This document shows, in pieces, positions 1-5,994 of a DNA stretch of 6,561 nt. A program made the translations under genes and the position numbers. This DNA is from Candidatus Neomicrothrix sp. UBA6944 (GTDB lineage: Bacteria > Actinomycetota > Acidimicrobiia > Acidimicrobiales > Poriferisodalaceae): contig DJZU01000010.1 of NCBI GenBank assembly GCA_002448715.1, forward strand, positions 1 through 6,561, written 5' to 3'. Below the pieces are notes generated by a model, which was not told the origin of the DNA, did no database searches, and was given only the letters and a program-made list of their open reading frames with translations. The stretch's first letter is position 1; each line of letters begins with the position of its first letter.

Positions 1-996
1 GCTATAGAAATCATTTCAGATCACTTAAAAAGTGACGAAGAGCTCGAGTGGATCGAACACATGGCAAGAATTACTGGCCGACCCCTAACCACATTGGTGA
101 CCCCCGAAACCGGGGAGGAAATTTGGCAGCTAGCTGAACGTCTCCGAGCAGAAGGTATAGAGATTCGACCCCAAGCTGGAGCCCGACTGGCATCAATATT
201 GATGACCCTCGAGGGCACCGTTAACCCGATGCGCCAATTCCCCTCCTATGACGCGATCCGAGAACTACCCATAGAGCAACAAAGAGACCTCCTGAGGTCT
301 CCCGAATTCAGGACGCAAGTCCTTGCTGACGAGCCGAAAATCGCTAGAGATCGCGACACCAACAGAATGATTTCCTCCTGGGACAAAATGTTCGTCTTGC
401 CTGAAGATCTCTCTTACGAGCCCGGCTATGAGGATTCCCTCGAAGGAAGAGCGACCAGCGAAGGTATTTCTGTCAGGGAAGCATTAATGGACGCCATGGC
501 CGATGGTCGCCCAATCCTGTACTTGTTCGGAGACTACGACTACACGGTCCAACCCCAGTTCGACTTCATTTCACGCGAGCAGTCAGTATTTGGTCTATCC
601 GATGGTGGTGCCCATGTGGGAGTGCTGTGCGACGCAAGCGTGCCTACCTACATGCTTGCCTATGCCACGCGGGATCGCCAAAAAGGACCTCAACTTCCCA
701 TTGAATTTGTTGTGCACAAAATGTCCCAAGACACAGCACTGGTCTACGGATTCACCGATCGAGGCGTCATCGCAGAGGGGTACAAAGCTGACGTCAACGT
801 CATCGACTATGACAAGGTCCGCCTTCACGACCCAGAGATGGTCTTTGATTTACCTTCGGGTGGGAAACGTCTCATCCAAAAGGCTGACGGCTACACGGCC
901 ACGATTTGTGGGGGAGTGGTCACATATGAACATGGAGTTCACACAGGAGAGATGCCAGGTCGTTTAGTTCGAGGCGGACAGATCGAAACGGTATAA
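1..996 (+). CDS. Amidohydrolase family 3 protein (N-acyl-D-amino-acid deacylase-like), 5'-truncated by the window edge
   Basis: The frame is open from the first base to a TAA at 994-996, so the ATG at 61 is internal and 331 C-terminal residues are visible; full family members have roughly 550-580. The sequence resembles the D-aminoacylase/dihydroorotase-like metal-dependent hydrolases. The clearest marker is S-D-G-G-A-H-V (Asp codon at 601-603), the usual site of the catalytic or metal-binding Asp near the end of the barrel. It is followed by a Y-A-T-R-D-R segment and by the C-terminal beta-sandwich signature G-V-I-A-E-G-Y-K-A-D-V-N-V-I-D, with G-V-V-T-Y-E-H-G near the end. The family hydrolyses N-acyl or cyclic amide bonds in the cytoplasm; the substrate here cannot be named. 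The metal-binding histidines of the N-terminal part lie outside the window. A weak hairpin follows the stop. Family assignment is firm; deacylase specificity is inference. Confidence 0.88.
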   Translation, partial: AIEIISDHLKSDEELEWIEHMARITGRPLTTLVTPETGEEIWQLAERLRAEGIEIRPQAGARLASILMTLEGTVNPMRQFPSYDAIRELPIEQQRDLLRSPEFRTQVLADEPKIARDRDTNRMISSWDKMFVLPEDLSYEPGYEDSLEGRATSEGISVREALMDAMADGRPILYLFGDYDYTVQPQFDFISREQSVFGLSDGGAHVGVLCDASVPTYMLAYATRDRQKGPQLPIEFVVHKMSQDTALVYGFTDRGVIAEGYKADVNVIDYDKVRLHDPEMVFDLPSGGKRLIQKADGYTATICGGVVTYEHGVHTGEMPGRLVRGGQIETV

Positions 997-1007
997 GGCG
1001 AGGCCTT

Positions 1008-1023
1008 GGGCTGGGCTGAGCCC
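1008..1023 (+). terminator. Weak hairpin after the amidohydrolase gene
   Basis: GGGCT (1008-1012) can pair with AGCCC (1019-1023) around a 6-nt loop, followed by G-TTT-CCC. A smaller hairpin, AAGGC/GCCTT (995-999 with 1003-1007), lies just before it and overlaps the stop codon. The T run is only three bases, so this is at best a poor intrinsic terminator. Confidence 0.25.
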
Positions 1024-1144
1024 GTTTCCCAACAAATGTTGTGCGCCGGTTACTTCGGAATGACTCGGCCCTTCTTGACGCCCGTCGCTTACGAGCTGTC
1101 ATCTGGGCTAGAACGAATGGCCGAACGTGGCCGAAAGGCCTCTA

Positions 1145-1218
1145 CTGCTCGGTCATCACTTGGTAACCAGTATCTAGGTCTATGTAGCTCTCTTCCCCAG
1201 CGGCTTCTGCTCGGTCAT
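1145..1218. repeat. 12-base direct repeat, two copies
   Basis: CTGCTCGGTCAT occurs at 1145-1156 and again at 1207-1218, 62 bases apart start to start, inside the gene-free stretch. A perfect 12-mer repeated this closely is unlikely in random sequence but not decisive. It could be a pair of regulator sites for the downstream gene or a remnant of a local duplication. No function is assigned. Confidence 0.4.
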
Positions 1219-1336
1219 GTTCCTGCTGGGCTGCTCTTGAAATCACGCCGATGCATCATAAATGCTGGGGTGGGTGATTGGGGCGTTGTTCCCTGCTCTG
1301 CCACAGCACCATTTCGGATCTGCAAGAATCTCATGC

Positions 1337-1858
1337 ATGGATCTGGAGACTCTTATAGCAAAGCAGGAAATCACCGATGTCGTATACAGGTACGCACGCG
1401 GTATTGACCGACTCGATTTCGAGTTGGTGAGGTCCTGCTACCACCCCGACGCATACGACGACCATGGCGCCTTCAAAGGCAGCGTCGAAGAATTCATCGA
1501 GATGTGCGAAGGCTTTCTGCCGCGTTGGACCGCGACCATGCATTTCATGGGCAACGTTCTTGTCGATGAAATTGATGGGGACTCAGCGCGGGCAGAAACC
1601 TACGCCGTGGCCTACCACCGCAGAGAAGCGACAGCAGACACAGAGGGAAAAGACGACGTGTTCGGTATTCGCTACGTCGACCGTTTCGAGAAGCGAGACG
1701 ACCGTTGGCTCATTGCACACAGAGTTGTCGCAACTGAATGGCGACGAGTGGACCCAGTGCCAGCCGCTGGATCTCGTGGTGCGGTGGGGGTGTGGGGAAC
1801 AAGAGACGGCGACGACGTGATTGACTGGATCATGGATGCCCAAGCTGCGGCACCGTAG
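1337..1858 (+). CDS. SnoaL/NTF2-like domain protein
   Basis: This encodes 173 residues, a normal length for one NTF2-like alpha+beta cone. The N-terminus (M-D-L-E-T-L-I-A-K-Q-E-I-T-D-V-V-Y-R-Y-A-R-G-I-D) is the typical first helix of the SnoaL_4-type group, with Tyr18 and Asp24 at positions often lining the pocket. H-P-D-A (36-39), T-M-H-F-M-G-N (67-73, His69) and the late strand R-W-L-I-A-H-R-V-V (123-131, His128) also match the fold. Members include dehydratases, isomerases, ring-hydroxylating dioxygenase beta subunits and many proteins of unknown role; no dioxygenase alpha subunit is present here. I chose ATG 1337 over 1262 because the family's conserved N-terminus starts there; the 25 residues before it are not family-like. 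No clear ribosome binding site precedes it. The stop is TAG. The fold is confident, the reaction unknown. Confidence 0.85.
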   Translation: MDLETLIAKQEITDVVYRYARGIDRLDFELVRSCYHPDAYDDHGAFKGSVEEFIEMCEGFLPRWTATMHFMGNVLVDEIDGDSARAETYAVAYHRREATADTEGKDDVFGIRYVDRFEKRDDRWLIAHRVVATEWRRVDPVPAAGSRGAVGVWGTRDGDDVIDWIMDAQAAAP

Positions 1859-1937
1859 AACGGCCATTAGTTGCCAGCATTTAAGACTGAGCAAATATTG
1901 CAGTGGGTCCTACGATGGCTAGGTCTAACAGGTGTGT

Positions 1938-1953
1938 AACGTCATAAACGTCA
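1938..1953 (+). promoter_or_regulatory. Tandem AACGTCA direct repeat upstream of the selenoprotein gene
   Basis: AACGTCA occurs at 1938-1944 and 1947-1953, a 9-base step, 19-34 bases ahead of the GTG start at 1972. This is a usual position for an operator near the transcription start. A related perfect palindrome, ATGACGTCAT, sits at the start of the ligase gene (5808-5817). I cannot assign a regulator, and chance is possible. Confidence 0.25.
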
Positions 1954-1960
1954 CCGAGTG

Positions 1961-1964
1961 AGGA
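1961..1964 (+). promoter_or_regulatory. Ribosome binding site supporting the GTG start at 1972
   Basis: AGGA at 1961-1964, within GTGAGGAAG, lies 7 bases before the GTG at 1972. It supports this non-ATG start for the selenoprotein gene. No in-frame ATG occurs before the TGA at 2200, so without this start the N-terminal part of the redox domain would be lost. Confidence 0.65.
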
Positions 1965-1971
1965 AGCCGCT

Positions 1972-3099
1972 GTGTCACAAACCCCAAATCAGTACTACGA
2001 CGAATTTGGCTTTTACAGTCCACAGGAGCTGACCAGAGCGACCCGTAGGCAACCTGAAAAAGACTTTCACACCGGTCCTGAGGTTGGCGAGGTTGTTCCA
2101 TCAATTGTTCTCGAGGATCAAAATGGCGACCTCGTCAACGTGGCAGAGTCCCTTGGTTCAAATGGGGGAGTCGTCGTATTCCATAGATCTGCCTACTGGT
2201 GACCCCCGTGTATGACGCAGTTGGTTCAACTGCAAGGAATCAAAGAAAGCCTCGAGGAAGCGGGCTACTCAGTTTTTGCGATTAGCAATGACCCCGTAGA
2301 GGTTCTCGCAGACTTTGCTGCCAAGCACAACATAACTTTCCCCCTGTTGTCTGATAGCGATTCGGCAGTTATTCAGGCATTCGGAATAATGAACCAATTG
2401 ATACGACCAGACGAAGGTCAGAGTATGCGCTGGTATGGAATCGCCTATCCAGGTACCTACTACGTCGACGCGAACATGACGGTTGCCGATAAGGACTTTC
2501 ATCAGCATCATGCGCGTCGAGCGTCTGGATCTTCTGTGCTTGCTCGCGTTCTTGGTCGGGAGACAGCAATTCACTCCGAAGCTGAGAGTGTTGACGTTTC
2601 CGACCAGATCACCCTAAGCATCGGCCTGAGCGAGCCGGCTCTTCAGCTGGAAGTCATATCTCAGATTCTCATCGATATTGAGATTCCCGAAGGTATGCAT
2701 GCATACGCGGCTGGTGCTCCGGACCAATTTGCCTGCCTCGCGGTTGATGTAGAAGGTGACGGCATCCGGATTGGTGATGTGTCATGGCCGGCTAGTGAAC
2801 CAATGAACACTTTGGGCATAGACGAAGAAGTACCTGTGTATACGGAGTGCATTCGAGTGTCTGTTCCAATAACTGTTACATCCGATGTCATCCGCTTAGG
2901 TCACGAGATCCCAGACAGTTTGCAAGTCTCGGTCGTCGTTAGTTTCCAGTTGTGCGATGACTATGAGTGCTTTCTGCCAGAACGCATTGAAGTAACACTG
3001 AACTGTGCTCTTGCCCGTTTGGTCGAGCCTGAAGGACTTTCGATTTACGCTGATCGAGTTGAGGCGCTGGAGGCTGAAACCGGAAAGCAGGTTCGCTAA
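1972..3099 (+). CDS. Selenocysteine-containing AhpC/TSA peroxiredoxin-like protein with C-terminal DsbD-N-like domain
   Basis: One 375-residue protein is read through an in-frame TGA at 2200-2202. Residues 36-195 form a redoxin (AhpC/TSA) domain: G-P-E-V-G-E-V-V-P-S, then V-V-V-F-H-R-S-A-Y-W-U-P-P-C-M-T-Q-L, then Y-S-V-F-A-I-S-N-D and F-P-L-L-S-D. Cysteine homologues carry R-S-x-x-W-C-P-x-C at this spot, so Sec77 replaces the first catalytic Cys and Cys80 is its partner. Residues 212-350 resemble the DsbD N-terminal domain: I-E-I-P-E-G-M-H-A-Y, I-G-D-V-S-W-P-A, and F-Q-L-C-D-D-Y-E-C-F-L-P-E with Cys328 and Cys333 as in the DsbD-alpha dithiol. There is no signal peptide or membrane segment, so a cytosolic thiol/peroxide reductase is inferred, unlike periplasmic DsbD. 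The start is GTG with a good ribosome binding site; the stop is TAA. The alternatives are a nonsense mutation or sequencing error, both less likely given intact flanking frames and a fitting hairpin. Confidence 0.85.
2200..2202 (+). other. In-frame TGA read as selenocysteine (Sec77)
   Basis: The codons run TCT GCC TAC TGG TGA CCC CCG TGT ATG, giving S-A-Y-W-U-P-P-C-M. The frame is open for 76 codons before and 298 after. The TGA occupies the exact position of the first cysteine in the W-C-P-x-C motif of peroxiredoxin-like proteins, the commonest type of bacterial Sec site (U-x-x-C). A random nonsense mutation would rarely strike this codon. Confidence 0.87.
2217..2233 (+). promoter_or_regulatory. 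Candidate bacterial SECIS hairpin
   Basis: GCAGTTG (2217-2223) pairs perfectly with CAACTGC (2227-2233) around a GTT loop (2224-2226), giving 7 bp with no mismatches. The apical loop starts 21 nt after the TGA, and its first bases are G and U. In E. coli fdhF the SelB-binding hairpin also presents loop G and U about 19 nt after UGA on a GCAG/CUGC stem, and general bacterial SECIS models ask for a G among the first loop bases and a loop within about 16-37 nt of UGA. I did not find a clear bulged U or a long lower stem. The hairpin lies within coding sequence for M-T-Q-L-V-Q-L-Q. Confidence 0.75.
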
Positions 3100-3128
3100 A
3101 CCGGTCGTAAGGGTATTGGGGTGAAAGT

Positions 3129-3189
3129 GGACCGCTATCTCAGGTGGTCCTCAACCGCCGGCGCGCGTTTGCTGCTTGTAGTGCCGGCG
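3129..3189. terminator. Two hairpins between convergent genes
   Basis: Hairpin one pairs 3129-3136 with 3143-3150 (GGACC/GGTCC core plus two G-U pairs, 6-nt loop). Hairpin two pairs 3156-3164 with 3181-3189 (CGCCGGC/GCCGGCG core, 16-nt loop). They fill the 99-base gap between the stop of the selenoprotein gene (3099) and the stop of the minus-strand lactonase-like gene (3199). Neither has a proper T run on either strand, so a shared bidirectional terminator is plausible by position but not by classic signature. Confidence 0.3.
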
Positions 3190-3198
3190 CTGATTGAA

Positions 3199-4104
3199 TT
3201 AACCGGATTGCGAGTGGAGGAGGGGCATTCCTTCGATCGGCCAGTCAATGGCGTAGACGTATCCCTGATCGGACGAGGTTACAAACAAGGTGCGAAAATC
3301 TTTTCCGCCGAAACAACAATTAGTGGGTCCCTTATCTGGGACTTCGATGATTTGAATAGGTCGGCCGTCTTGCCCATCGAGTACGAACAGGTTGTTCGAA
3401 CCATGACCCGCCACGATGATCTGACCCGATGCGTCAAAACAGAAGCCATCTGGCACTGATCTTCGTCCGATCATCCCATGTGGCTTAGCTGCTTCACTCA
3501 AAACTCCGGGTTCCTCAATTCGGTAACTCAAAAGCATCCCGGTGAGAGACTCGCAAACAACCAACACTTTGCCGTCTCCTCGAACTCCTAGACCGTTGGG
3601 GAAGCCGATGTTGGAAGCCACGCGAGACGCTTCGCCTTCAGCGTTGACATAACACACCGGACCGCCATCTCTATCTCCGCCGACAAGCCCGCTCCATTCG
3701 GGATCAGTGAAGTAGTAGCCGCCGTGAGAGTCGAAACATAAATCGTTAGGGGAGTTCAACGGAACTCCATCAATCTCTAAGAGATCAGAAACGACAACAC
3801 CTTCGCTATCAATCGTTTGTATGCGTCCTTCAGCGAATTCTGGTTCTGGGGCTTGCGACGTTGAAGGAACATCAGTGGGCCATCTTCCACCGTTGTTAGC
3901 AACCACAAGCTCGTCTTGAGAGTTAAATGCAGCTCCGTTCGGCCCTCCTCCGGTATCACAAAAAGTTGCAACTGTGCCGTCTTCTGCGATCTTCGAGATA
4001 CGTTGACCAGCTATCTCGGTCACATAGAGGAATCCATCCGAACCAATTGCAGGACCCTCAGGAAACATAAGTCCTTGAGCTAGCCGGTCCACTTGAGTAG
4101 CCAT
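3199..4104 (-). CDS. SMP-30/gluconolactonase/LRE family protein
   Basis: This is a 301-residue six-bladed beta-propeller hydrolase, a normal length. Metal-ligand regions of SMP-30 lactonases are all visible: F-P-E-G-P with Glu16, L-N-S-P-N-D with Asn120, G-F-P-N-G with Asn170, and V-P-D-G-F-C-F-D with Asp219. Y-F-T-D-P (131-135) and T-N-C-C-F-G-G (261-267) are further family signatures. The family hydrolyses sugar lactones or other esters with a divalent metal; the substrate is unknown. No signal peptide is seen, so it is likely cytosolic. Two ATGs further upstream (4110 and 4167) are in frame, but GGGGAGG sits six bases before the ATG at 4104 and directly abuts that at 4110, which fixes the start at M-A-T-Q-V. 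It lies 85 bases after the ligase stop on the same strand, so cotranscription is likely. The stop is TAA. Confidence 0.9.
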   Translation of the reverse strand: MATQVDRLAQGLMFPEGPAIGSDGFLYVTEIAGQRISKIAEDGTVATFCDTGGGPNGAAFNSQDELVVANNGGRWPTDVPSTSQAPEPEFAEGRIQTIDSEGVVVSDLLEIDGVPLNSPNDLCFDSHGGYYFTDPEWSGLVGGDRDGGPVCYVNAEGEASRVASNIGFPNGLGVRGDGKVLVVCESLTGMLLSYRIEEPGVLSEAAKPHGMIGRRSVPDGFCFDASGQIIVAGHGSNNLFVLDGQDGRPIQIIEVPDKGPTNCCFGGKDFRTLFVTSSDQGYVYAIDWPIEGMPLLHSQSG

Positions 4105-4110
4105 GCGCAT

Positions 4111-4117
4111 CCTCCCC
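4111..4117 (-). promoter_or_regulatory. Strong ribosome binding site of the lactonase-like gene
   Basis: Read on the minus strand, GGGGAGG is followed by six bases (ATGCGC) and then the ATG at 4104-4102. This near-ideal spacing decides the start. The first ATG in that run (4110-4108) touches the site and could not be used efficiently. Confidence 0.75.
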
Positions 4118-4165
4118 AGTCGTTTGAGAGTCGACGCTAGGTGATGGGGGCCTCTCGAACCGTCC

Positions 4166-4191
4166 AAAAAGATGATTCAGGCCTGGGGCCT
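4166..4191 (-). terminator. Small hairpin plus T run after the ligase gene
   Basis: On the minus strand AGGCC, overlapping the TAG stop, pairs with GGCCT (4187-4191 with 4179-4183, 3-nt loop); eight bases later comes TTTTT (4170-4166). The 5-bp stem and the gap before the T run make it weak. It might only attenuate transcription into the lactonase-like gene. Confidence 0.2.
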
Positions 4192-5806
4192 AGTTGCTCT
4201 GATCAAAGTTAAATAATTTTTGAATAGCGATGCGGTCGATTTTGCCGATGGGGTTACGCGGTAAAGATTCGAGTACTTCGACTCGCTCGGGCCAGGTGTA
4301 GCGGGCGGTGTCGAGTTCAGCAAAGTATTTTTGTAGTGCTGGCAGGTCGAAAGATTGGTTGTGCCACAGCGATACGCACGCGCACGCGCGTTCACCCAAC
4401 CGAGGATCAGGGAACGCTACGACCGCAGCTTCTTTCACCGACGGATGATCCTGCAACATGGTTTCTATTTCCTCTGCGTAAATGTTGAGGCCGCCTCTGA
4501 TAATCGTGTGCTTGGACCGTCCGACGGGAACGATGTAACCGTCATCGTCTAGGTAGGCGAGATCACCACTGGCGAACCATCCCATGTCATCAATCGCCTT
4601 GGCCGTTGCGTCATTGTTTCCTAAGTAACCGGCGCACGTCATGGGTCCTCTGATATGTACTTCCCCAATTTCGTTTGAGGGAAGTGTGCGGTCGCTTTCA
4701 TCGCGAATTTCGATTTTGGTAGCTGGGGCGAGTCTTCCTGAAGTGCGGATTTTCGTTAACGGGTCGCCCACGCGAAGGAATGTGCACCAGCCTGTCTCCG
4801 TTAATCCATAGCCAGTAGCTGGGACGGCATTTGGCCATTGATCTTGAAAACGGGCGAGGAGTTCATCTGTAACTGGTGCTCCGGAGGCCACGACGACTCG
4901 AAGAGAGTTCGCGTCGAATTGGTCCTGATGGTGCTTGTGGAGCAGATCGGACACGATCGTTGGGATGCCCATGAAACTTGTCACTTTTTCTGTCTCGATC
5001 AATTCGGCAAGCTTGGCGGTATCGCTGCCATCCCCCATAACTAACTTTGAGCCCGAGACAAGAGAGGTCATCAGTCCAACCATCAATGCTCCTCGGTGGG
5101 TAAGAGGAGCGGCTGCGAGCATCACGTCATCAGGTCCCATTTTGAGCCCTTCCGAAAGTGCTTTCGCTTCGAAGATTTGTGTTGCCTGAATGTGGATGTA
5201 GATCTTTGGGTTGCCAGTTGTGCCAGATGTCGTCCCGTAAATTGCGTGCGCTAGTGAGTTTCTGGGTTGATGGGGTTTAGGTCCAGACAGTCCTTCAAAC
5301 TGGTCCCAACCTTTTCGTAGGGATTTTGTAATTATTTTTGCCGTGTTTAAGTCGAGGTCGCTGATGATTTCATCCAAAAGCCCGGCATGGTTGAAGCCAT
5401 TTGTTTCAGATGAGATGACGGCTTTGGGATTAACGGTTTTTAAGAGTCCGGCGCATTCAACTTTCCGATACATCGGGTTAATTGGCTGGTACACAGCGCC
5501 CAGCTCCCATATGGCTAAAACAGAAATCGCTAGCTCTACCGAGTTGACTAACTGGACCGAAACGGCGTCACCGGGACCAACACCGAGAGCAGCCAGACCA
5601 GCGCTCACTCGTTGGGCTTCGTCAAGGAAGTCAGCCCAGGTGACTGAGGTGTTCTCGTCAACAAGAGCAATGGAAAGCGGCTGTTTTGTGGCTTGTGTTC
5701 GAAGGAAATCTCCGAATGTCTCGGCCGTCCAGTGCCCGGCTTCAATATTTTCGGTAACCCACTCTTCTGCATATTCACCGTTGCGAGATCCCAGTATGGA
5801 GTTCAC
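4190..5806 (-). CDS. AMP-dependent acyl-CoA synthetase/ligase (ANL superfamily)
   Basis: The 538-residue product activates a carboxylic acid to its acyl-AMP and then CoA thioester in the cytoplasm. All core ANL motifs are intact: the phosphate loop Y-G-T-T-S-G-T-T-G-N-P-K (190-201); A5 G-Y-G-L-T-E-T-G (332-339); A7 F-A-S-G-D-L-A-Y with Asp415; A8 G-R-S-K-H-T-I-I-R-G-G (429-439) with hinge Lys432; and A10 P-R-N-P-I-G-K with catalytic Lys522. Length and layout match medium/long-chain or aryl-CoA ligases; the substrate cannot be read from sequence. The start is GTG at 5806: the only other upstream candidate, an ATG at 5817, is out of frame and meets a TGA at once, and an in-frame TAG lies at 5824-5822. 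An AGAGG (5823-5819) is 12 bases before the GTG, longer than usual. The lactonase-like gene follows and the acyl-CoA dehydrogenase is divergent, which fits a fatty or aromatic acid degradation locus. The stop is TAG. Confidence 0.92.
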   Translation of the reverse strand: MNSILGSRNGEYAEEWVTENIEAGHWTAETFGDFLRTQATKQPLSIALVDENTSVTWADFLDEAQRVSAGLAALGVGPGDAVSVQLVNSVELAISVLAIWELGAVYQPINPMYRKVECAGLLKTVNPKAVISSETNGFNHAGLLDEIISDLDLNTAKIITKSLRKGWDQFEGLSGPKPHQPRNSLAHAIYGTTSGTTGNPKIYIHIQATQIFEAKALSEGLKMGPDDVMLAAAPLTHRGALMVGLMTSLVSGSKLVMGDGSDTAKLAELIETEKVTSFMGIPTIVSDLLHKHHQDQFDANSLRVVVASGAPVTDELLARFQDQWPNAVPATGYGLTETGWCTFLRVGDPLTKIRTSGRLAPATKIEIRDESDRTLPSNEIGEVHIRGPMTCAGYLGNNDATAKAIDDMGWFASGDLAYLDDDGYIVPVGRSKHTIIRGGLNIYAEEIETMLQDHPSVKEAAVVAFPDPRLGERACACVSLWHNQSFDLPALQKYFAELDTARYTWPERVEVLESLPRNPIGKIDRIAIQKLFNFDQSN

Positions 5807-5807
5807 G

Positions 5808-5817
5808 ATGACGTCAT
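5808..5817. promoter_or_regulatory. Perfect 10-base palindrome at the ligase start
   Basis: ATGACGTCAT is a perfect inverted repeat placed between the AGAGG and the GTG start of the ligase. Its half-site TGACGT matches the reverse complement of the tandem AACGTCA upstream of the selenoprotein gene in six of seven bases. It could be an operator or chance. Confidence 0.25.
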
Positions 5818-5824
5818 GCCTCTA

Positions 5825-5994
5825 GGCGCCTTCTTCATAGGCAGATAGTAAGACACGGGGAACGGTTCAGTGCCTGGCTTTGTTGCAGAAGCTGCCGGAT
5901 TCTCAGCCTCGCAAACCGCCGCTATGCAGAGCTACAGACGTCGGAAGCGTTACTTAGGTGTCCGTTAAGCTCCTCACCATAAAGGAAGGGGAAC
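5825..5994. promoter_or_regulatory. Divergent promoter region between ligase and acyl-CoA dehydrogenase genes
   Basis: The 188 bases between the divergent starts (5806 and 5995) must hold promoters for both. On the minus strand TACTAT (5850-5845) fits a -10 box, but no good -35 is seen at the expected distance. For the plus strand I see no convincing pair. AGGAAGGGG (5983-5991) serves as the dehydrogenase ribosome binding site, ending a few bases before ATG 5995. Position supports regulatory function; the boxes are weak. Confidence 0.45.

Larger units (their letters stand above)
997..1336. other. 340-base gap without a convincing gene
   Basis: An open frame crosses this stretch (TTG at 1006 to 1407, plus strand), but its translation has no recognisable domain, is rich in scattered Arg, Ser and Leu, and runs out of frame into the NTF2-like gene. 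I see no tRNA or rRNA. Two things stand out: small hairpins directly after the upstream stop codon, and a 12-base direct repeat at 1145-1156 and 1207-1218. The gap probably holds the 3' untranslated region of the amidohydrolase gene and the promoter of the gene starting at 1337, though I could not locate a clear -35/-10 pair. A decayed gene or a small RNA cannot be excluded. Confidence 0.5.

Noticed and set aside
429..540. Second Sec candidate in other genes
   Set aside because: No other real coding frame contains an internal TGA, and all other genes end in TAA or TAG.
61..996. ATG 61 as the start of the amidohydrolase
   Set aside because: The frame is open to base 1, and residues before the Met already match the family, which is far longer.
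1262..1336. Upstream ATG of the NTF2-like frame
   Set aside because: The extra 25 residues do not resemble the family N-terminus, which begins at the ATG at 1337.
1006..1407. 133-residue plus-strand frame starting with TTG
   Set aside because: No recognisable domain, TTG start with no ribosome binding site, and it overlaps the NTF2-like gene in another frame.
2212..3099. Separate gene starting at ATG 2212
   Set aside because: It would begin right after Cys80 of the redox motif and lack the first strands of the redoxin domain. No ribosome binding site precedes it, and the frame is continuous with 1972-2202.
1972..3099. Pseudogene broken by a nonsense mutation
   Set aside because: Both halves are intact and family-like, there is no other lesion, the TGA falls exactly on the catalytic Cys position, and a SECIS-like hairpin follows.
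3121..3459. 112-residue plus-strand frame
   Set aside because: Mostly antisense to the 3' end of the lactonase-like gene, with no domain signature.
5343..5825. 160-residue plus-strand frame
   Set aside because: Entirely antisense to the 5' part of the ligase; Ser/Thr-rich low-information translation typical of a shadow frame.
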